Positions 25,908 through 33,093 of a stretch of DNA of 64,000 bases are shown here, piece after piece. A model generated the notes under the pieces. The model did not search any database. It was given only the letters and a program-made list of their open reading frames with translations, and was not told the DNA's origin. Numbering within the stretch: position 1 is the stretch's first letter; each line of letters starts with the position of its first letter. Source of the DNA: Belliella calami (lineage in GTDB: Bacteria; Bacteroidota; Bacteroidia; Cytophagales; Cyclobacteriaceae); the NCBI RefSeq assembly GCF_022549695.1, contig NZ_JAKZGS010000019.1:1-64000 (forward strand), given 5' to 3'. A program made the position numbers and the translations under genes.

Positions 25908-27257
25908 ATGTCAATGTCATTTATAGTAGCCTGTGAACAAGGCAACCGAAAAATAGCCGAATTACTGTTACAACAAGAAGTAACCGATGTAAATTATACC
26001 GATGAAAAAGGCAGAACCGCCTTGCATTATGCATCACACCGTGGTTATCTGGAAATTTGCGAAGCCTTGCTTACCAAAGGTGCAGACATCAATTACGAAG
26101 ACCGAAATGGAGAAACGCCACTGTTTTTTGCCACTTTGCAAAACCAAACCGAAGTGGTTAAACTGCTTTTAGCTAAAAATGCCAAAGGCGATATCAAAGA
26201 TTATCAAGGCAATAATTTGTTGCACATTGCCACCCGAAACGGACAAAAAGTGCTTTGCGAATTGTTTTTAGCCAATGGTTTCGACCTAGAAAGTGTGAAC
26301 AACAACGCCGAAACACCTTTGATGATTGCCGTAATTAGTTCCAAAAAAACGTTGATTGATCTATTCATCCAAAAAGAAGCCAATGTTTTTGTCAACAACA
26401 AAGACGGGAACAATCTATTGCATTTGGCTTTGCAAAGCGGAAATTTACCTATTATCAAACTCCTGCTTGAAAAAGGAATTCCGGTAGATGAACCCAATTC
26501 TGCAGGAACAACGCCTTTGCTTTTTGCGTGTTCCAACAATAATATAATGCTTACCAAATTGTTTTTAGAGTTTGGAGCCGATGTTTTTCAGACCAATAAA
26601 AACGGTATTTCGCCCATTTATTATGCCTGTGCTTACAACCAAAAGCAAATGGTGCAATTGTTTTTAACGCAAGGTTTGGATGTCAATTTTCAAACCCCAA
26701 CACAAGGAGCCGTTACCTTGGGCAGTTACCTCGATTTTGTGGAAAGTGCTCAAGATTTATCGTCAGATAGTTTGTATCATTTGAGCAGTAGCTACACTTC
26801 CGGAGGCGAAAGTTTATTGCATTTGGCGGTAAAAAACAGTCATCTGTATATGGTAGAATTGCTATTGAATAACGGTGCAGATGTAAACATTCAGGACGAG
26901 TCGGAAAATACAGCCTTGCATTATGCTTCTTCCAACGGAAAAAAAGATATTGTTGCCCTGTTAATCAAAAGCGGAGCCGATGTAAACCTTACCAACGTAC
27001 GTGAACAAAAGCCATTAGATTATGCCAACCAAAGAGGTTTCAACGAAATTGCCGCAATGATTTTGCAACAAAATCCAACCGATACTGCCTTGCCAAAACA
27101 AAATCCGTTGGCAAATAATCCAATAGATTTAACGCCAAATGCATCTGTTTCAAAAGAAGATATCAAAGCGAAATTAAAAGAATTGAAGGAGTTTTTTGAA
27201 GAAGGCTTGATTGACGAACAGGAATTCAAAGAAGCGAAAGCGAAGTTATTGGCTTAA
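25908..27257 (+). CDS. Ankyrin-repeat protein with a C-terminal SHOCT domain
   Basis: 449 residues, no signal peptide. About ten ankyrin repeats fill residues 5-385, many near consensus (GRTALHYASHRGYLEICEAL, NTALHYASSNGKKDIVALL). A linker follows, then a 30-residue SHOCT module that matches the SPFH protein's C-terminus at about 26 of 30 positions, with the DNA also nearly identical. Since SHOCT modules mediate oligomerisation, the ankyrin and SPFH proteins may assemble together (inference). Repeat cluster E lies in its 5' flank and F in its 3' flank. Confidence 0.9.
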   Translation: MSMSFIVACEQGNRKIAELLLQQEVTDVNYTDEKGRTALHYASHRGYLEICEALLTKGADINYEDRNGETPLFFATLQNQTEVVKLLLAKNAKGDIKDYQGNNLLHIATRNGQKVLCELFLANGFDLESVNNNAETPLMIAVISSKKTLIDLFIQKEANVFVNNKDGNNLLHLALQSGNLPIIKLLLEKGIPVDEPNSAGTTPLLFACSNNNIMLTKLFLEFGADVFQTNKNGISPIYYACAYNQKQMVQLFLTQGLDVNFQTPTQGAVTLGSYLDFVESAQDLSSDSLYHLSSSYTSGGESLLHLAVKNSHLYMVELLLNNGADVNIQDESENTALHYASSNGKKDIVALLIKSGADVNLTNVREQKPLDYANQRGFNEIAAMILQQNPTDTALPKQNPLANNPIDLTPNASVSKEDIKAKLKELKEFFEEGLIDEQEFKEAKAKLLA

Positions 27258-27293
27258 TGGAATACATTCTTTATATGTAGTAGCAGAATTATA

Positions 27294-27623
27294 AACCACA
27301 AAGTAACATAGAGAACATAGAAGTTAAGCGGTGAAAAAACTATGTGCAGCTATGTGTCTATCCAGCCAAAGGCGGACACGTGTGGTAGAAAAATGTAAAC
27401 CACATAGTAACATAGAGAACATAGAAGTTAGGCGGTGAAAAAAAACTATGTGCAACTATGTGTCTATCCAGCCAAAGGCGGACACGTGTGGTAGAAAAAT
27501 GTAAACCACATAGTAACATAGAGAACATAAGGGCTAAGCGGTAAAAAAACTATGTGCAACTATGTGTCTATGTGGTAAAAAAAAAATAAACCACATAGTC
27601 ACATAGAAAACATAGGAGCTAAG
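27294..27623 (+). repeat. CATAG palindromic repeat, cluster F (3 units plus a half), right end of island
   Basis: Units start at 27294, 27398, 27504 and 27589 (spacing 104, 106, 85). The first two carry the CAGCCAAAGGCGG insert; the third lacks it; the fourth is a left half. No further unit is seen to the right, so this marks the island's edge before rpsA. Confidence 0.9.
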
Positions 27624-27761
27624 AAAATAAATATTTAAGAGGGCAATTCGTTTTTTTTTTTGTTTAAGCGAAGTAAGGTTCATGATTTTTAAAATGTTAA
27701 CCCAAAGAAGAACTTATTTTAAAAATATTGATGACAATATTCACTTTTTATCAAAATTCCC

Positions 27762-27769
27762 TACCTTTG
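27762..27769 (+). promoter_or_regulatory. Bacteroidetes -7 box of rpsA
   Basis: TACCTTTG matches the TAnnTTTG -7 consensus. No clear TTG -33 box is found at the usual 19-21 base distance. Transcription would start near 27774-27778, giving a leader of about 105 bases. Confidence 0.6.
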
Positions 27770-27771
27770 CA

Positions 27772-27880
27772 GTCCGTTCGGTCGGACGGGGTTTCGGGTA
27801 TTGATTATCAGGGACTTTTCCAAAAACTAAAAACCTCAACCCGATGATCCTAGGGTTGTTGAAAATCAGGATTATTTTAC
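27772..27880 (+). promoter_or_regulatory. Structured 5' leader of rpsA
   Basis: Two hairpins are visible: GTCCG (27772-27776) with CGGAC (27783-27787), and CAACCC (27837-27842) with GGGTTG (27853-27858). S1 in other bacteria represses its own translation through leader structure, so an analogous role is possible. Confidence 0.45.
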
Positions 27881-27883
27881 AAT

Positions 27884-29653
27884 ATGTCTAATCAAAAAGA
27901 TTTTAACTGGGACGATTTCGGAACCAAAGGTTTTGGTGAAGGTTACTCTAAAGACAAAAGAGCCGAAATGGAAGCTCTTTATGCTGGAACTTTGAACGAG
28001 ATCACCGAAAAAGAAGTCATCAAAGGTACTGTAGTAGGTATCAATGACAAAGATGTGATCATCAACATTGGTTTCAAATCTGACGGTTTGGTTCCAAGAA
28101 CAGAATTCAGAGACCTTCCTGATCTTAAGATCGGTGATGAAGTTGAATTGTTCATCGAGGAGCAAGAAAACTCACTTGGTCAATTGGTTCTTTCCAGAAA
28201 GAAAGCAAGAATGGTCCGTGCATGGAGCGACATCGAAGCTGCGCTAGAGCATGACAATGTGATTGAAGGTCTTGTGAAGAGAAGAACTAAGGGTGGTTTG
28301 ATCGTAGATATCTACGGTGTAGAAGCATTCTTGCCAGGTTCTCAAATTGACGTGAAGCCTATCAGAGATTTCGATATCTATGTAGGTAAGAAAATGGAAG
28401 TGAAAGTGGTGAAAATCAACCACACTAACGATAACGTAGTAGTATCTCACAAAGTGTTGATCGAGAAAGATCTTGAGAAGCAAAAAGCTGAGATCTTGAA
28501 CAACCTTGAGAAAGGTCAAGTACTTGAAGGTGTAATCAAAAACATGACAAACTTCGGTGTATTCATCGATTTGGGTGGTGTTGATGGTTTACTTCACATT
28601 ACTGACATCTCTTGGGGAAGAATCAATCATCCAGAAGAAGTACTTAATTTGGACGATAAAGTTCAGATTGTGGTTCTTGATTTTGATGATGACAAGAAGA
28701 GAATTTCTTTGGGTATGAAGCAGCTTACTGCTCATCCTTGGGATGCACTTTCTGCTGAACTTGAGATCGGTTCTAAGGTACAAGGTAAGATTGTAAACGT
28801 AGCTGACTATGGTGCATTCTTGGAACTTGCTCCTGGAGTAGAAGGTTTGATCCACGTTTCTGAAATGAGTTGGTCACAGCACTTGAGAAATCCAGCTGAC
28901 TTCGTAAAAGTTGGTGACGAAATCCAAGCTGTTGTATTGACATTGGATAAGGACGAGAGAAAAATGTCTCTTGGTATCAAGCAATTGACTGAAGATCCTT
29001 GGACTAAAGGTGACATGGCTGCAAAATATGCAGTAGGAACTAAGCACAAAGGTGTGGTAAGAAACTTGACTAACTTCGGCTTGTTCCTTGAATTGGAAGA
29101 AGGAATCGATGGTTTGGTTCACGTATCTGACCTTTCTTGGACTAAGAAAATCAAGCATCCATCTGAGTTTGTAAAAGTAGGTGATGAATTGGATGTTGCT
29201 GTTTTGGAACTTGATGTGGACAACAGAAGATTGGCACTAGGTCATAAGCAATTGGAAGAAAATCCTTGGGATACTTTCGAAAGCGTATTCCCTGTAGGTT
29301 CTGATCACAAGTGTACTGTAGTTTCTAAAAACGATAAAGGTGCAGTTCTAGAACTTCCTTACGGACTAGAAGGATTCGCTACTTCCAAAAACTTGGAAAA
29401 AGCAGATGGTTCTTCTGTAGAAGTAGGAGAGGCACTAGACTTCAAAGTAACTGAATTCTCTAAAGATGATAAGAGAATCGTTCTTTCTCACACTGCTACA
29501 TTCAGAGAAGAAGCAAAACCTGCTGCTGCTCCTAAGAAGGCTAAGAAGAAAGAAGATGCTCCTTCATCAGCTGCTCCAGCTGAAAAATCTACCCTAGGTG
29601 ATTTGGACGCTTTGGCAGAATTGAAAGAGAAAATGGAAGGCGGGAAAAAATAA
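27884..29653 (+). CDS. rpsA: 30S ribosomal protein S1
   Basis: 589 residues. Six S1 (OB-fold) repeats are readable, each with the GxVxxxxxFGxFxxL-type pattern, for example VLEGVIKNMTNFGVFIDLGG, VQGKIVNVADYGAFLELAPG and HKGVVRNLTNFGLFLELEEG. A Lys/Ala/Pro-rich tail ends the protein. S1 binds mRNA at the 30S platform and is needed for translation initiation. Length and domain count are typical of Bacteroidetes. Start codon ATG at 27884 follows an AT-rich, SD-less leader. The gene lies immediately outside the repeat island. Confidence 0.97.
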   Translation: MSNQKDFNWDDFGTKGFGEGYSKDKRAEMEALYAGTLNEITEKEVIKGTVVGINDKDVIINIGFKSDGLVPRTEFRDLPDLKIGDEVELFIEEQENSLGQLVLSRKKARMVRAWSDIEAALEHDNVIEGLVKRRTKGGLIVDIYGVEAFLPGSQIDVKPIRDFDIYVGKKMEVKVVKINHTNDNVVVSHKVLIEKDLEKQKAEILNNLEKGQVLEGVIKNMTNFGVFIDLGGVDGLLHITDISWGRINHPEEVLNLDDKVQIVVLDFDDDKKRISLGMKQLTAHPWDALSAELEIGSKVQGKIVNVADYGAFLELAPGVEGLIHVSEMSWSQHLRNPADFVKVGDEIQAVVLTLDKDERKMSLGIKQLTEDPWTKGDMAAKYAVGTKHKGVVRNLTNFGLFLELEEGIDGLVHVSDLSWTKKIKHPSEFVKVGDELDVAVLELDVDNRRLALGHKQLEENPWDTFESVFPVGSDHKCTVVSKNDKGAVLELPYGLEGFATSKNLEKADGSSVEVGEALDFKVTEFSKDDKRIVLSHTATFREEAKPAAAPKKAKKKEDAPSSAAPAEKSTLGDLDALAELKEKMEGGKK

Positions 29654-29702
29654 GACACAAGACTAAAGACGCAAGACTTTAGACTTTGTTTATCCTATAT
29701 TT

Positions 29703-29736
29703 AAAAAAGTGGCTGCCGAAAGGTGGCCACTTTTTT
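29703..29736 (+). terminator. rpsA terminator
   Basis: AAAAAAGTGGC (29703-29713) pairs with GCCACTTTTTT (29726-29736), with an inner CCGAAAGG turn. Confidence 0.85.
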
Positions 29737-29850
29737 ATGTTCTGATCAATCCTTTATTTGATTGTGATCCAAAAAAATGCGACAAATAACTTAAATTTTT
29801 AAAAGTGAACTAAGGAAGCTATTTTTTCTATAAGTTTTTTATATTCGAGC

Positions 29851-31035
29851 ATGAAACAACTTTCACTGTACTTAATTGTCATTATATTTTTTTATTCCTG
29901 CTCTGAGCATAAAGAAACGGAACAAGAAATTTCAACCTCTTATTCTTTTGAGGTGATAGATTCTTTGGATTTAAAGGTTTTGGGAAATCCGCTGATCATT
30001 GATGTAAGCCCAAAAGCAGATCGATTTGCTTTTTATGATTATGCCAACGAGGAATTTATCATTACTGACAATACAGGAGAAATAATTAGCCGATTTTCAA
30101 AAAAAGGGGATACTCCTGATTCCTACGGTTTCCCAATTGAATTTCCTAGTTTCGTCAATGAAAATCAACTCGCACTTGTCGGAATGAAGGGTGTATTTAT
30201 CTATGATTTGGAAGGGAATATGATCAAGAAATTGTCACATCCTGAATCTATGGGAGGAGCGGCTTTTATGACTTTTTCTGGAAAGGGAATCGAAACCGTT
30301 TCGCTCCAAGGAAAGCGGTATTTACTAAGTAAATCCATTCGAACACGAGATACATATCCTGGAGAACAAAGATTTTATGACAACTTTAGAGCTATAGAAC
30401 TTATCGATATTGATGAAGAAAAATTTATTGAAATCGTACCATTCGAGCAGGGGAGTCAATTTTTAGATGGGAATGGTTATTTTGAAAGTGATTATACTCC
30501 TGCATTAGAAGCTACTGACGAAAAACTTTATATAGCTTTGGGTGCTGAGCAGAGATTGAATGTTTACGACTTAAGTTCAGAAGGTGCAAAGTTGGATACA
30601 ATTGTCATGCTAAATATCCCTGATTTTGGGAAATTACCCATTACTTCAAGAGCAGAATTTTCTAAAGGTTCGATTACTGTGAAAGGTGACACTCCAGCAA
30701 TTAGAAATATTCATATAGTAGATGGGAAAATACTGATTCAATACTATGGAGGGATTCCGGAAGATAAGATGAAGGAATTAGAAGCACTTTGGAATTCCGG
30801 TAATGAAGAAGAGTCTGAAAGGCTCTACGATCAAGTCGAAAGTGAAGTAATTCAAGGAATTTTGATTTTAGATCAAAACACGTTTGAAGTAGTTGGTAAT
30901 CTTGAATTTCCAAAAAATTTCAATAAAAGTGGTTTTGCTTCTGGTGGTGGTTTTCTTTGGATGGAGAAAGCTCCGAATGAGGAAGCAGAAGAAGATTTTT
31001 TAAGGATTTATAAAGTTAAATTAGTGAAAAAATGA
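29851..31035 (+). CDS. Six-bladed beta-propeller lipoprotein
   Basis: 394 residues. Lipobox (FFYSC) at the N-terminus, then a repeated beta-strand pattern of TolB/NHL-like propellers (for example NEEFIITDNTGEIISRFSK, GVFIYDLEGNMIKKLS). Members are common Bacteroidetes lipoproteins with unknown ligands. It overlaps the next, homologous gene by four bases (ATGA). Confidence 0.75.
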   Translation: MKQLSLYLIVIIFFYSCSEHKETEQEISTSYSFEVIDSLDLKVLGNPLIIDVSPKADRFAFYDYANEEFIITDNTGEIISRFSKKGDTPDSYGFPIEFPSFVNENQLALVGMKGVFIYDLEGNMIKKLSHPESMGGAAFMTFSGKGIETVSLQGKRYLLSKSIRTRDTYPGEQRFYDNFRAIELIDIDEEKFIEIVPFEQGSQFLDGNGYFESDYTPALEATDEKLYIALGAEQRLNVYDLSSEGAKLDTIVMLNIPDFGKLPITSRAEFSKGSITVKGDTPAIRNIHIVDGKILIQYYGGIPEDKMKELEALWNSGNEEESERLYDQVESEVIQGILILDQNTFEVVGNLEFPKNFNKSGFASGGGFLWMEKAPNEEAEEDFLRIYKVKLVKK

Positions 31036-32165
31036 AATATAGGATATTAGCAGTGTTGTTTGTCTGCGTTTTACTTTTGGCTTGTTCATCAGAGAAGGAG
31101 ACCGATTTAGAGAGTTTTTCCAATGACTGGGAACTTGTGATTTTGGACTCCATACAGGTTGATTATTTGGGAACAGTAGATGGCGGGGATTTTAGAAATG
31201 GCAAGGGAGTGTTTTTTAATTTTCAGGAGAATAAATTGATTGAGTTTGAGTCGAGTGGGGAGATAAGTCATGAAACATCTTATCCAAAAGATGGTCCAGA
31301 CAAAGTTCAGTATCCAACTCAACTGAGGTATACAAAGGATGGTAGGCTCTTCGCCGCAAGCTTTATGGGTTGGTTATATGAGTTGAATATGGATTTGACT
31401 TTGAAGCAAGAAATAAAGCTTCCATTTCCGAGTGAGGCAAAAGATGGTGGTGGATTACTTCGTAATTTGGAATATTGGAATGATTCATTAATTAGTTTCT
31501 ACCCAGGTAGAGATGGGGCAAATCCTTATGACCCTCATTTTTTCAGAGATCATTTTCTACTGGAAAAAATTGATCCCAAGACAGGTGCTTCATTGCCAAT
31601 TATTAAAACCCCAAGTACTTCAAGGTATTCTACAGATAAGTATTACGAAAGGCCATGGGTTCAATTTGGTATTTTTGACAATATTCTACATTTGGTGCTA
31701 AGCAATGAAACAATGATTCATACTTACGATCTGAGCAATGGAGGGGAGTATTTAAATACTATTGATTTTCAGCCATCTAAATTTATGGATAATGGTGAAC
31801 ATTCAGAAAAGTATCAATATATCTCTGGTACTAGAATGCTTGATGGGAGAGTTAGACAGTTATTTGTGATAGATAAAGGTATAGTTATTACATATACTGA
31901 AGGAATAGATGAAGATACATTCATACAGAATGAACTGAATAATCCAAAAAACTTTCCCAAATACAAAGATTTTCAAAATCAAATTTTGAAAATAATATCG
32001 CCGGAAGGTTTGCTTTCCAATGAAATTAATGTCCCGTACAGAATAGGCAGAATAATGAATATAGAATCAGTAGATAAACCATTTTACGCAGTGAGAGATG
32101 ATGAATATCTCGGAGAAGAACATGATTATGTCACTTTCTATAAACTTCAATTAGTAAATAAATGA
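31032..32165 (+). CDS. Six-bladed beta-propeller lipoprotein, paralogue of the preceding gene
   Basis: 377 residues with lipobox LLLAC. Layout parallels the upstream protein: an opening LDSIQVDYLGTVDGG resembles LDLKVLGNPL, and blade motifs such as NKLIEFESSGEIS and MIHTYDLSNGGEYL follow. The pair probably arose by tandem duplication and is translationally coupled. Function unknown. Confidence 0.75.
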   Translation: MKYRILAVLFVCVLLLACSSEKETDLESFSNDWELVILDSIQVDYLGTVDGGDFRNGKGVFFNFQENKLIEFESSGEISHETSYPKDGPDKVQYPTQLRYTKDGRLFAASFMGWLYELNMDLTLKQEIKLPFPSEAKDGGGLLRNLEYWNDSLISFYPGRDGANPYDPHFFRDHFLLEKIDPKTGASLPIIKTPSTSRYSTDKYYERPWVQFGIFDNILHLVLSNETMIHTYDLSNGGEYLNTIDFQPSKFMDNGEHSEKYQYISGTRMLDGRVRQLFVIDKGIVITYTEGIDEDTFIQNELNNPKNFPKYKDFQNQILKIISPEGLLSNEINVPYRIGRIMNIESVDKPFYAVRDDEYLGEEHDYVTFYKLQLVNK

Positions 32166-32325
32166 TCAGTTTGATGATCTTTATTTAAGGTTTTGTTCAA
32201 TTATTGAGACTAAGAATGGCTATTTTGTCGCATTTTGACTCCTTTCTTCGTACTAATAGTATAAATGATTGAAATTGAATTAAGTTACTATCAATCAGAC
32301 TTATCACCAAATAATCAATGTTTTT

Positions 32326-32904
32326 ATGAGTAAATTAGTTACATCCATAAGTTTGTTTGTTTTCTTTTTCGCATTCCAAAATTCACAAGCTCAAGATTCA
32401 TTCTATGGCAAAGCCTATCTTGGAACATCAAGTGCGGCTTTAATTACCAAAAGGGATTTTGTTGGAGGCCCTGGGTATGATGTTGAGCGATTTAGAGAGT
32501 TTGGTTTTCTAATCGGGAAAGAGTTAAATCCAAAATGGGCTCTTGAAACAGGTGTGAATATAGCGACGGCAAATGTTATTGTCAGTTCTAACGCTGGGCC
32601 TGATCTCAATTTTACTAATTATAAATTTCAAATGTTAAGTTTCCCTTTGCTGATGAAATATTCAATATCCTCTTTTCTATATGTAAATGGAGGTCCAATG
32701 TTAGATATACAAAGTTCAGAAAGAACCTCTATCAATCAATCAGGGATTGGTTATTTGATTGGTATCGGAGCACAGCACTATTTCAATAAAATAGGGGTAT
32801 TTGTTAATCCCCACCTAAAACGGCATGCGGCAATTTCTTTTGATTCTTCTAATAATAACTTAACTGAGCTAGGTATTCAACTTGGAGTTTCTTATAAATT
32901 TTAA
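32326..32904 (+). CDS. Small outer-membrane beta-barrel protein
   Basis: 192 residues. Signal peptide cleaved after QAQ near residue 22, followed by alternating amphipathic strands typical of the porin-family/OmpW-like eight-strand barrel (FLIGKELNPKWALETGVNI, LSFPLLMKYSIS), ending with the aromatic LGVSYKF. Monocistronic. Function unknown. Confidence 0.75.
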   Translation: MSKLVTSISLFVFFFAFQNSQAQDSFYGKAYLGTSSAALITKRDFVGGPGYDVERFREFGFLIGKELNPKWALETGVNIATANVIVSSNAGPDLNFTNYKFQMLSFPLLMKYSISSFLYVNGGPMLDIQSSERTSINQSGIGYLIGIGAQHYFNKIGVFVNPHLKRHAAISFDSSNNNLTELGIQLGVSYKF

Positions 32905-33093
32905 TGGATTGAAAAATCAATATTTGTCTTTGTAATATTTGTTTTTTTAAATAGTTCAATTGAAAATAATGCAAAGATAGATTTGGACTTAAATGAGGAT
33001 TTAACCTTTGCTAGTATCCTTAAATTATAATGCCTCTTTTTACCTATATGTGCAACATTGTGGATTCTCAAATTATGATCTCTAACAGTTAGT

